Below, one piece after another: positions 44,436 to 54,000 of a DNA stretch of 64,000 nucleotides; position 1 is the stretch's first letter; each line of letters starts with the position of its first letter. Below the pieces are notes generated by a model. It made no database searches. It was not told where the DNA came from and saw only the letters and a list, made by a program, of their open reading frames with translations. Location: the NCBI GenBank assembly GCA_026184775.1, contig JANCYW010000007.1, positions 124,001 through 188,000 on the forward strand. Reading direction: 5' to 3'. The stretch is from Cyanidium caldarium (Eukaryota; Rhodophyta; Bangiophyceae; Cyanidiales; Cyanidiaceae). The translations under genes and the position numbers were made by a program.

Positions 44436-45884
44436 CTATTCACTGATCCGCGCGCGCTCCTTCAACAGCACAAACAGCAGCACGTTGTTGCTCTGGTGAA
44501 TTTTGCGGTCCAAACTCGGCAGCAACTGATCCAACGAGATGCTCTTCAGGCGGCGCGCACCGTCGACCGGCACCAGCCATTCGGTGGGCACGGTGCGGCA
44601 GGCGCCCAATTGCTCGCACTCGGTCACCACTGAGCGCCCGGTGGTGTCCTTCTCTTGAGCGCTGGCTACCAAGACGGCGCGGTCGGAACAGGCCACGGCC
44701 TGCTCACCGGTCATGGCGCGCGCCAACACCAGCGGCACCGGCCGCGACGCGCGCACCTGCACCAACTTGGCGGCCCAGTCGCGGTTGCCGGTGTCGATGA
44801 CGCCTTTGCGCTTCATCTTGGAGATGATGTCCAAGTAGCGTGCCTTGGAGATGTTGGGCGAGGTGAGCGCCACATAGAACGCCACCTTGTCGTCGGGAAT
44901 GCTCAAGTGTTTGGCGGCGGCGGCGGCGGCCGCCGTCGCGTTCGGCACCTGCGGCGCCGCCCGCTCGGCACCGTGGCGCCCTTTCGCGCTGGTGTACGAC
45001 GACGACGACCCGCTCACCGGCGATAACGCCGTGTTCGCCTCCATCGACGGCTTCTCGTACAGATCGTCCGATTCGTAGGTGTAAAACGCATCCGACGCTT
45101 CGTCCGTCGACAAGTCGCTCTCCAGCAGCGACACGTTCCGCGCCGGCGAGCGCGAACGTGTCGCTGCTGGCGGTGCTGGTGTCTCCGACGTCATCGGTGG
45201 CGAGGCCTCCGCCCAACCCCGGTCGCCGGCGTAGTCCACGTCCGCCAGTGGCACCTGTCGCGCCTGCTGTTCATCGACGTCCGCCATGCGCACGTCGCTC
45301 ATCTCGGGCTCTCCGGCCAGGTCCCCGTTACCGGTCAGCCAAAACGAACTTGCCGCGCGCTCGTTCGCACTGCCCTCGTCCAGTTGCTCCAAAAAGTGGT
45401 CCAGGAGGCGCGAACCCACCACGTTCTCCTCTTCCGCGCTAGCGTTGGACTGCAGCGCCCACGTCTCCCAGCCTTGTGGCAGGCGCTCCAGCGCCGACAG
45501 GTACGGGCACTGACACTGCTGAAAGTAGCTCTGTGCGGACGGAAGCGGCGAGCTCAAACGTGCTGCGATGGAACTGGTCAAGTGGTGGCTGTGGTGGTAG
45601 CCATGGTAATACGCCGCCCCGTGTCGGTTCGGCGCGCCCTGCAACGGCGGCGTAATGAGGCCCGGTGGGAGCTGCGAGCAGGTGGCGCCGCCGGTTCCCG
45701 CCCCGGAGGCTGGGCAGGTGTTGCCGCTGGTGGTCACGCCCGCGGTGGTCTGCGCCTGCGCCGTGGTCGGACAGGTGCCGCTGCCGGAGGCGGATACCCG
45801 CGCCGGGGGCGCCGACGCCGGGGGCGCCAGAAATGCCGCGAGGAACGCGTCGTCCTCTATTCGAGGGGTCATGTTGCGCTGCAA
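44436..45884 (-). CDS. Hypothetical protein with structured C-terminus
   Basis: A 482-residue protein not recognised. Residues 1-330 are low-complexity: Ala/Thr/Gly-rich, then His/Tyr-rich (YYHGYHHSHHL), then acidic and Ser-rich. The C-terminal 155 or so residues look folded: they include VAFYVALTSPNISKARYLDIISKMKRKG (HTH-like), VPLVLARAMTGEQAV and WLVPVDGARRLKSIS, and end with a Leu-rich helix. An Ala run sits just before this domain. It begins MQRNMTPRIEDDAFLAAFL. Tail-to-tail with lysyl-tRNA synthetase, 33 bp apart. It could be a transcription-related or RNA-binding protein, but that is a guess from composition. Confidence 0.7.
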   Translation of the reverse strand: MQRNMTPRIEDDAFLAAFLAPPASAPPARVSASGSGTCPTTAQAQTTAGVTTSGNTCPASGAGTGGATCSQLPPGLITPPLQGAPNRHGAAYYHGYHHSHHLTSSIAARLSSPLPSAQSYFQQCQCPYLSALERLPQGWETWALQSNASAEEENVVGSRLLDHFLEQLDEGSANERAASSFWLTGNGDLAGEPEMSDVRMADVDEQQARQVPLADVDYAGDRGWAEASPPMTSETPAPPAATRSRSPARNVSLLESDLSTDEASDAFYTYESDDLYEKPSMEANTALSPVSGSSSSYTSAKGRHGAERAAPQVPNATAAAAAAAKHLSIPDDKVAFYVALTSPNISKARYLDIISKMKRKGVIDTGNRDWAAKLVQVRASRPVPLVLARAMTGEQAVACSDRAVLVASAQEKDTTGRSVVTECEQLGACRTVPTEWLVPVDGARRLKSISLDQLLPSLDRKIHQSNNVLLFVLLKERARISE

Positions 45885-46215
45885 GCGAGGATTGACGCCG
45901 TTCGTGTGCCCGTAAAAATCGAAAGAGGGTTGTCAGTGAGAAGAGCAGTAAAACAGAACCCGAAAGCCGTGCCCTCAACGACATCCAGACGGGACGGTGC
46001 CCGAAAGTCCGGAAATTGCGCCTCCCCGGATCGATTGCAGCCATTGATGTGGAAAGGGATGGCCGGAAATTGTCGCCATCTCCAACAGGGAACAAACGAG
46101 GGTGCCTACGGACGCTCTGGATGGCGCTAGGGCGTTTTCGAGTCAAGGGCAGCCTCGGTGACGATCTCATCGTCACGTTGACGGCGCCTGCCCCATTCGC
46201 GCCCCCAAAGACGCT
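45885..46215. other. Intergenic stretch without a recognised gene
   Basis: About 330 bp between the start of the hypothetical gene and the 3' end of RRN3. It should contain the promoter of the hypothetical gene. It is slightly less GC-rich than the surrounding coding DNA. Nothing specific is seen. Confidence 0.4.
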
Positions 46216-47871
46216 TTACAAGTAGGCCGGTGGCGTGAAACTGGGCATTCCCGCCAGCCACGACTGTTCCCGGTTCGCCATTCCGTACCAGGAGATGCGC
46301 CTTCCGCGCGCCTCCTGACTCGTCAACGTGTCGATCTCATCAGCGGGATCACCTTGTCCTCCCATCTGCCGATGGTGTTGTCGCACGTGCCTCACCGATA
46401 ACGGTAGCGAATACTCCTCAAACGGATAAAAGAGTTCCAGCGCTAGCGTTTCTGCTTCCGTCGATTCCATATCGCTCAGATCCAGCACCTGCCGGCCACT
46501 CAGCGTCGCGCCAAACGCTCTCGTCAAGGCCGTTGGCAACATCCGCAACGGTTCCATCGGCGAGCGAAGCAGCCGCGCCAGCCGCAGCGACCGCAGTCGC
46601 TCGCGGCCCGCCTCGCTGAGCGTCAAGTCCTCACATCGCGATACGATCGCATACACCAGCGCACCGGTGACCGCGTAAAACACCAGATGCTGCTCTGCCA
46701 CCTGCCGCCAGTCACTTCCGACTGCGGATGCGCCCTCCAAATACCAGTGGAGCCATGTGGCCAGCGCCGTAACCCATCGCGCGGCGCTCTCCGCGCTCAC
46801 CGCCCGACTCGAGGCCACCAGCGACGAGCCGTACAGCGCCGCCGATACGCGCGACGATCGCGCCGCCAACGGATCCGCCAGCAGCGACAGGAGCCGCCGC
46901 AGCATCACCTCGGTGAGGCGGCCCTCGGCAGACCCGACAAACACCAGCAGCGCAAACTGCACGTGCCGCGTACGGGGAGTCGGCAGTAGATGTCGCTCGG
47001 TCGCATCTAAGAGCGCAGCGCACACCGTCTCTTGAGCGCCGATTTCACAAGCAGCGCAGTAGCCCAAAAAGTGATCCAGACAAGCGTCGAGCTTGGCCGC
47101 TGGCAACGCTTCCGTGGCGATGTCAACATTGGCTTCACCCGCTGCCGGCTCTATCGGTCGCAGCTCACGGTCCATCTCAAAGAGGTCAGCGTCCTCCGAA
47201 CCGACCGACTTGGCGGCATGCACCGCCTCCAAATCCAACTCCACCAACCGCCACACCACACACGTCACTACGAATGCGGTGCACCGCGGCGCATACTCCA
47301 GGGTCTGCAAGCACGCCCGCACATGCCGCTCCAGCTCACCGGCCGAGCGCGAGCTATGCGGAAACACTCGCTCCACACAACGCTCCAACGCGACCGTGGC
47401 CGATGGGTACAGCTCGAGCACCGCCGCCACCGTCGCGTGCACCGCCCGTAGCGCTGCAGCACTCTCCACCTGAAATTTCCGGACCAGTGCCAACAGCACC
47501 GGCTCCACGTATCGGGCATTGGACGTCACCAAGTTCATCGCAAAGCTCCGAAACAGCTCGTCGCATCGCTCGCCGTGCAAAAAGTCGTACGACAACACCA
47601 CGCCCACCAGCTCGTCACAGTTGGCCTCGCCCATGTGTCGCGCACAGCGAGTAAACGCCTCCAGCAGTTGGGCCTCGCCATCTGCATCCGCCGATCGCCA
47701 CTCCTCCGCCAACGCAGTGCACTCGTCGGTGAGCCCGGCGGCAGCCGGCCACGCCCGGCGTCGCGAGAGGCCGCCCCAACCGCTGCGGTAAACCGCAGCC
47801 TGTACTCGTTGCGCCAGCGGATCCCCGTCTGCCTGACTCGACTCACTGCTGTAACTGGTTAACGACGACAT
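46216..47871 (-). CDS. RRN3: RRN3/TIF-IA-like RNA polymerase I initiation factor
   Basis: Factor that makes RNA polymerase I competent to start rRNA transcription. The chosen ATG is followed by an acidic, Ser-rich start (MSSLTSYSSESSQ). A long all-helical HEAT-like body follows, with the blocks FAMNLVTSNARYVEPVLLALVRKF, the CLDHFLGYCAACE region, and RHVQFALLVFVGS. Near the C-terminus LELFYPFEEYSLPLS corresponds to the conserved aromatic-Pro-Phe-Asp/Glu block of RRN3. An acidic segment at the place of the RRN3 serine patch is present. The family match is by block order and topology, without a catalytic motif, so moderate-high confidence. An ATG at 48102 would add 77 low-complexity residues. 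Confidence 0.72.
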   Translation of the reverse strand: MSSLTSYSSESSQADGDPLAQRVQAAVYRSGWGGLSRRRAWPAAAGLTDECTALAEEWRSADADGEAQLLEAFTRCARHMGEANCDELVGVVLSYDFLHGERCDELFRSFAMNLVTSNARYVEPVLLALVRKFQVESAAALRAVHATVAAVLELYPSATVALERCVERVFPHSSRSAGELERHVRACLQTLEYAPRCTAFVVTCVVWRLVELDLEAVHAAKSVGSEDADLFEMDRELRPIEPAAGEANVDIATEALPAAKLDACLDHFLGYCAACEIGAQETVCAALLDATERHLLPTPRTRHVQFALLVFVGSAEGRLTEVMLRRLLSLLADPLAARSSRVSAALYGSSLVASSRAVSAESAARWVTALATWLHWYLEGASAVGSDWRQVAEQHLVFYAVTGALVYAIVSRCEDLTLSEAGRERLRSLRLARLLRSPMEPLRMLPTALTRAFGATLSGRQVLDLSDMESTEAETLALELFYPFEEYSLPLSVRHVRQHHRQMGGQGDPADEIDTLTSQEARGRRISWYGMANREQSWLAGMPSFTPPAYL

Positions 47872-48113
47872 GACGTCGCCGTCGAGGTGTGCGTGGGAGG
47901 CGGACGTCGTCCCCCGCTGTGCGACGATTGCGGAGGTGTTGACGCCAGCCGCGCAGCGATCGACGTCGATGATCGTCGGCGCGGCGGACGGGGAGTTTCG
48001 TGCGCCAGTCCGAGGTGGGTTTTCGAACGCTCGCGGGCACGGCAGGTGGCTGCCTCCGGGGCGGACAGCGGAGCGAGCGGGTGTCGGTAGGAGCGGACGC
48101 AATTGGGAGAGGT

Positions 48114-50516
48114 ATGATATTGGAACAGCGAGTTATTCCGTCTCCTGATGCGGATGAGGAGGAGGAGGACGTGCCGTTGGCGGCGTTGGTGGGATCCCGC
48201 TCGGAGGCGCCCCATCGGGAACCTCCGCGACAGCGACTGGAGCGGAAGCGAACTGCGGACGGCCCGTTGTTCGATTCCACCGAGGAGAGTGCATCGGCAG
48301 CGAGGCCTCAGCAAGAGGAACACAAGCCACGATACAAACTCAAAAGGGCGAAGGAGGCGTCGCCGCTCGCTAACGGTTACCGAATCGACGCCATCGACGA
48401 GGACGTGCCCCTGGCCGCTCTGTTAAGATCAGCGCCCGAGGCGCCCGCAGCAGAGCGGAAACGCAAGCGCTTGAAGCGAAGGTCGGAGCGGGCAGTAGTC
48501 TTGAAGGCGGACCCGCTCGCGGCTGGCGAAACTGGCACGTCGCGGAAGATGAAGCAAGAAGCGCCGCTAGCGCCGGATGAGGATGACGTGCCACTGGCGA
48601 TGCTAGCGGCTGCGGCTGTCAAACGCCCCGCGTCCGTCAAGACGTCATCCAAGCTGCGCGCCCGCTCGCCGGCCGCCAAGCCAAAAAAAGGGAAGAGGCG
48701 CCGCCAGCGAGAGACGCCGCGCACGGAGCAGGAGGCCGTATCGGACGGCACCATCAAATGGCACACGCTTTCTCACCACGGTGTAGTCTTTCCGCCCGAG
48801 TACCTACCGCATCATCAACCGCTTTTGTATGACGGGGAGCAGGTGGTGCTGCCGGCGGAAGTGGAGGAGATGGCCACTTTTTATGCCACCAAGCTGGGCA
48901 CACCGTATGTGGAGAAGGACACTTTCCGGCGGAACTTTTTCGAGGATTTTCGCAAGGCGATGACGCCCGAGCTGCGGTCGCGCATTCGCGACCTCCGCAA
49001 GTGCGACTTTAGCCGCATTCAGGCGCACTTGGAGCGCCTCAAAGCGGAGAAGCAAGGCCTGTTGCCGAGCCAGCGCAAGGAGTTGCGCGAGACCGAGGCG
49101 GCGCGGGTGGCCAAGTACACCGTGGCGATGGTGGACGGCCGCGAGGAGAAAGTGGGCAACTTTCGGGTGGAGCCGCCCGGACTCTTCCTGGGTCGCGGCG
49201 AGCATCCGCTGATGGGCAAGGTGAAGCGCCGTATCATGCCCGAGGATATCACCCTCAATCTGGGACGGGACGCGCCGGTGCCCGAGTGCCCCGTTCCCGG
49301 ACACCGCTGGGGCCAGATCGTGCACAATAAGACCGTCACCTGGTTGGCGTTCTGGAAGGACACCATCACCGACGGCTGCAAGTACGTGTGGTTGAATGCG
49401 GCATCGCACTTCAAGTCCGTCAGCGACCGCGAGAAATTCGAGAAAGCGCAGGAGCTGAGTCGACATATCTCACGCATTCGCACCGAGTATGTGCGTGGCC
49501 TGGGCAGCGCCGACCGCCACGCGCGGCAACGCTCGGTGGCGCTGTATCTGATCGACAAGCTGGCGCTACGTGTGGGCAACGAGAAAGGCGAGGATGAGGC
49601 CGACACCGTCGGCTGCTGTTCGTTGCGCGTGGAGCACGTGCGGCTGACGCCGCCGAACCGCGTAGACTTTGACTTCCTCGGCAAGGACTCGATGCGGTAC
49701 CAGAACAGCGTGCAGGTGGACGAGCGGGCGTTCCGTTGTCTGCGGGAGTTTGTGGCCGGTCGGCGGCCGACCGACCAGATATTCGACGAGCTGCGTGTCG
49801 ACGAACTGAACGACTACTTGAAGCAGCTGATGCCGGGCCTGTCGGCGAAAGTGTTTCGCACGTACAACGCCTCGTACACTTTGGACCGGCTGCTCAGCGA
49901 GTGCAACGTGTCTGCTCGGGACGTGCATCACCGTCTGCTGTTTTACAATGAGGCGAACCGCGACGTGGCCATCCTGTGCAATCATCAGCGCACGTTGCCC
50001 AAGACGCACGACGCCACCATGGAGAAACTGCGCGAGCAGCTGGATGACGCCAAAAAGTACGTGGCGGAGTTGAAACAGGCGCTGGAACGCTCTCGCGCCC
50101 AAGGCGGCGGCCGCGTCATTGTGGTGCAATGGCGGCGGCCGACGGCGGTGATTCCGCCGGACACCCTGCCAGCGGAGGCGCAGCGACTGCGCCGCGAAGC
50201 CGCCCTGCAGCCCAAGCAGCGCCACGAGCGCTCCATGGGCGCAGAGTCCATCCAGCGAGCATTCGCGCAGACCGAGGAGAAGATCCGCAAACTCAAGGCC
50301 GACATCAAAACGCGCACCGCGCTGGCCACCGTCTCGCTCAGCACCTCCAAAATCAACTACCTGGACCCGCGCATCACCGTCGCGTGGTGCAAGCGGCATG
50401 AGGTGCCCATCGAGAAGATCTTCCCAAAGACGCTACAGGAAAAGTTCCGCTGGAGCATGGACGCCAGCGAGGACTTTCGCTTCCCCCTCACCATGGATAT
50501 CCAAGAGGCCGTGTGA
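48114..50516 (+). CDS. TOP1: DNA topoisomerase I, type IB
   Basis: Nuclear enzyme that relaxes DNA by nicking one strand. The N-terminal ~210 residues are charged and disordered, rich in KRKRLKRR-type nuclear signals, and carry three copies of a short motif DVPLAxL (about 19-25, 97-103, 158-164). The core starts at IKWHTLSHHGVVFPPEYLP with the family blocks GRGEHPLMGKVKRRI, WLNAASHFKS, YLIDKLALRVGNEK and LRVEHVRL. A coiled-coil linker of about 100 residues precedes the C-terminal domain, where catalytic Tyr749 lies in TSKINYLDPRI. Start 48114 is chosen as the ATG before the first motif; 48000 is an alternative. Divergent from RRN3, a second rDNA-related function. Confidence 0.95.
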   Translation: MILEQRVIPSPDADEEEEDVPLAALVGSRSEAPHREPPRQRLERKRTADGPLFDSTEESASAARPQQEEHKPRYKLKRAKEASPLANGYRIDAIDEDVPLAALLRSAPEAPAAERKRKRLKRRSERAVVLKADPLAAGETGTSRKMKQEAPLAPDEDDVPLAMLAAAAVKRPASVKTSSKLRARSPAAKPKKGKRRRQRETPRTEQEAVSDGTIKWHTLSHHGVVFPPEYLPHHQPLLYDGEQVVLPAEVEEMATFYATKLGTPYVEKDTFRRNFFEDFRKAMTPELRSRIRDLRKCDFSRIQAHLERLKAEKQGLLPSQRKELRETEAARVAKYTVAMVDGREEKVGNFRVEPPGLFLGRGEHPLMGKVKRRIMPEDITLNLGRDAPVPECPVPGHRWGQIVHNKTVTWLAFWKDTITDGCKYVWLNAASHFKSVSDREKFEKAQELSRHISRIRTEYVRGLGSADRHARQRSVALYLIDKLALRVGNEKGEDEADTVGCCSLRVEHVRLTPPNRVDFDFLGKDSMRYQNSVQVDERAFRCLREFVAGRRPTDQIFDELRVDELNDYLKQLMPGLSAKVFRTYNASYTLDRLLSECNVSARDVHHRLLFYNEANRDVAILCNHQRTLPKTHDATMEKLREQLDDAKKYVAELKQALERSRAQGGGRVIVVQWRRPTAVIPPDTLPAEAQRLRREAALQPKQRHERSMGAESIQRAFAQTEEKIRKLKADIKTRTALATVSLSTSKINYLDPRITVAWCKRHEVPIEKIFPKTLQEKFRWSMDASEDFRFPLTMDIQEAV

Positions 50517-51071
50517 GCATAGAATGAGTGTGGAATATTAAAGTGAAGTGCAGTGAGCTGTGCGGATGGGTGGGTGGCGTGTGGAACGTCATTCACGACG
50601 CGTATAACTAGGGGCCGCGTTCGTGGCAGCTCGCCGTCCCAGGGCCGCCGCGATCCCTCGTAACCACGTCGCACGCCGCCGACCGCAGCAGCTGTTGCCG
50701 TCGACTCTTCCGCGCCTTACAAATGTCGAAATGAAGACAGTCCCATCTCTCTCCACGACTGCAAGTCCCTCGTCGGCCGTTGCACCGCCGCCCTCTTCAC
50801 GCCTTTGGGCCGCGCTCCGTCGCCAACCCATCGCGCACCCCCGGCGGTTCTCCCTTCTTCCTCAACGCGAAGAATGCAATCATGATAGCACCTGGCACCA
50901 CAAAAAACTCACTGACTCGTGCCGCTACCCGCACGGTCTCCCGGAAACTGGGCATAGTGCCGAGGTGGGCCCGCCGTCTCGCACCACCGGAACGTCTCCC
51001 GAACGCGCAGGCCACCGCCGTTCGGCGCCACGGCATAGTCTCGGCCGCGTGGCCGCGCTTCGTCGGTAGTT
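50517..51071. other. Intergenic region containing one short membrane-protein frame
   Basis: About 555 bp between TOP1 and SPF1. Apart from the Tom7-like short frame at 50797-50955 it contains only low-complexity frames. The part right after TOP1 is relatively A/T-rich (near 50517-50560) and may hold the polyadenylation signal of that gene (AATATTAAA-like). Confidence 0.4.
50797..50955 (-). CDS. Small membrane protein, possibly Tom7-like
   Basis: A 52-residue frame on the minus strand: a basic N-terminal helix (PSFRETVRVAARVSE), one hydrophobic segment with a central Pro (FFVVPGAIMIAFFAL), then basic RKKGEPPG and a polar tail. Size, one membrane span with a Pro near its start, and a basic plus Pro-Gly segment after it resemble Tom7, the small outer-membrane subunit of the mitochondrial TOM complex. 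The match is by pattern only and no long identity is seen. The frame continues upstream to an ATG at 51036, which looks less natural. It could be spurious. Confidence 0.35.
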   Translation of the reverse strand: MPSFRETVRVAARVSEFFVVPGAIMIAFFALRKKGEPPGVRDGLATERGPKA

Positions 51072-54000
51072 GTGCGCATCACCGAACTCGTCGCAAGGCC
51101 CCACAACATGCGGCCTGCGTGGGATGGCAAGGCCATCACCGATCTGGTGTTATACCGTGAGCGCGACTGGTTGGGGCGACTGGACGTGTGGCCGTTCGCT
51201 CCAGGTTACGCGGCGTTGGTCGCGGCCGCCCGCCGCTTCGGTTGGAGCCCGCTGGCGCTGGGTCTGGCACTGGGCGCGCTGCTAACGCTGCACGTCCTCA
51301 CATGGCTGGGCGAGCACTGGTCGGTGCGATTTCGGGCGTGGGTAACGCTGTGCCGTGCGCGCTCGGTGGAGCGGGCCACGCAGGCGCTCGTGGTGCCGCG
51401 ACCGCATCACGGGCCGTCCGAGATCGTGCCCCTGCAACGACAGCGGTCGCAAGACGGCGAGCGCTTTATCGAGTTCCAGAAACGTCGTTACGAGTACAGT
51501 GCGGACGCCAGCTGCTTCCGTAAGCTCAAGTACCCGGCCGAGCTGTCATTGACCCACTATCGGCGCGCCTGGATGCAGGGCGGACTGTCGGCGGCGGAGG
51601 CGGCCGAGCGGCGCGTGCGGTACGGCCTCAACCGACTGCACATTCCGGCACCGCGCTTTTGGGAGCTGTACAAAGAGCAGATCATGGCACCGTTCTTCGC
51701 GTTTCAAATATTTTGTACGGTGCTGTGGTGCCTGGACGAGATGTGGAAGTACTCGCTGTCGACAATGGGCATGTTGTTGCTGTTCGAGGGCACCGTGGTG
51801 TGGACGCGCCTGCGCATGCTGCGAGAGCTGCGGGGTATGCGCGCTCGGCCGGTGGACACGCTGGTGTATCGGGAGAGAAAGTGGCAACGCGTCAGCTCGG
51901 AGGAGTTGGTGCCGGGCGATGTGATCTCGTTGACGGCGACATCGGGCGAGACGGTGGTGCCGTGCGATACGCTGTTGCTCGCTGGCAATGCCATTGTGAA
52001 CGAGGCCGTACTGACCGGGGAGTCGGTGCCGCTCACCAAGGACGCGCTGCCGGCGACGCTGGAGGTCGGAAGCGGTCCCGCAGGCGGCGATCGGGCATTG
52101 GAACCACTGGGTGCAGACAAGCCACACGTTCTGTTCAGCGGCACCAGCCTCTTGCAGCACACTGCGCCTGCGCTAGCCGACCCGTCGCTGCGATCGGCGC
52201 CGGACGGTGGCTGCGTCGGTTATGTTTTGCGCACCGGCTTCGGTTCGTCGCAAGGCAAGCTGATGCGGACCATGATGCACTCCACCGAGAGCTTCACCGC
52301 CAACAACCGGGAGAGCCTCCTCTGCATCCTCTTCCTGTTGATGTTTGCGCTGATCGCCTCCGGCTATGTGCTGCGCACCGGACTGCAGGACCGCAACTGG
52401 TCGCGTTACGAGCTGTTGCTGCACTGCATTCAGATCATCACCTCGGTCGTGCCGCCGGATCTGCCATCGCAGTTGTCGCTAGCGGTGCAGTCGGCGCTGG
52501 GCGCGCTGGCCAAACAGGGCATTTTCTGCACCGAGCCGTTTCGTATCCCGCTGGCCGGCACGGTAGATGTGTGCTGCTTCGACAAGACTGGCACACTCAC
52601 CTCAGACGCCATGCAGTTTGCCGGGGTGGCTTTGCCGGGCGGCGATGCCCAGTTGGTCGAGCCCGATCGGGCACCGCTGCCGGCCAATCTGGTGGTGGCG
52701 GCCTGCCACTCGCTGGTGCGGCTGCAGGGAGTGGCCGCTGGCGACCCGCTGGAGGTGTCTGCGCTGAGTGCCAGCCCGTGGACGTACTCGCCCAACGACA
52801 CCGCGGTATGTCGTCGCGGCTCGCATCAGGGCCTCAGTGTTCGCATCGTGCAGCGACACGCGTTTGTCGCGGCTCTGCAGCGTATGAGCGTCATCGCCGT
52901 CGTAGAAGGCAGCAACAGCACCACCACGCCACAGTGCTACGCGCTGGTCAAGGGCTCTCCGGAAGCCGTGCGCCGTCTGCTGCGCGACGTGCCCGCCCAC
53001 TACGACCGCATCTACCAGCGTTTGTCGCTACAGGGAATGCGGGTGCTGGCCATGGCCACCAAGACGTTCCCGTCGGCCATGCGCCCGGGCGAGCTGACGC
53101 GCCTGCCGCGCACTGCCGTAGAGTGCGAGCTGGAGTGCGCCGGCTTTCTGGCGTTTCAGTGTCCGCCACGGCCGGATTCGCGGCCGGCGGTCAAAATGCT
53201 GCGCAACGCGAGCTATCGCGTGGTGGTGATCACCGGCGATGGCGTGCACACCGCCAACTACGTGGCGCGAGCCACCGGTATCTGCCAGCGTCGCAAGCCC
53301 GGTCTGATTCTGGAGGTGGTGCGCGAGGCGTCGGGTGCAGCGACGCGTTTCTGCTGGGTCAAGCCGACGCGGTACGGCGCCGGCGATGCGGCCGACGCGC
53401 GACCTTTTCGTGTGCAGGAGCTACCGCAGCTGGAGTCGGAGCACAACCTGGCGGTGTGTGGGACGGTGCTGGAGGCAGCGCTTGCTGCCGATCCCGCCCA
53501 TGTGGCGCTGCTGCGGCACTTGCAGGTGTATGCGCGCATGACGCCCTCGCAGAAAGAGGCTGTGTTGATGCGTCTGAAGGATCTCGGTCTGCACGTGCTC
53601 ATGTGTGGCGACGGCACCAACGATGTGGGTGCGCTGAAGCAGGCACACGTCGGAGTGGCGTTGCTGCAGCCGGGACCGAAACGGTCACCGGCGCCAGTGC
53701 CGGATGGTCAGCCGGCGCCTGTTGACGCGAAGAGCGAACTGCGGCGGCGCCATCGTTCGCCAGCCGCCCACGATGCACCGTCGCAACCGCAACAACCGCC
53801 CTCGTTATGGGAGCGCCTGCGCATGGAGATGGAGCGTGCGCAGGAGCGCGCTGCCGCATCTTCCAACGAAGACGCGCCGCTGGTGCGCTTGGGCGATGCC
53901 TCGATCGCCTCGCCGTTCACCTCGCGGCGCATGAGCATCGCTCCGTGCGTGGATATCCTTCGCCAAGGCCGCTGCACACTGGTCATGACGGTGCAGATGT

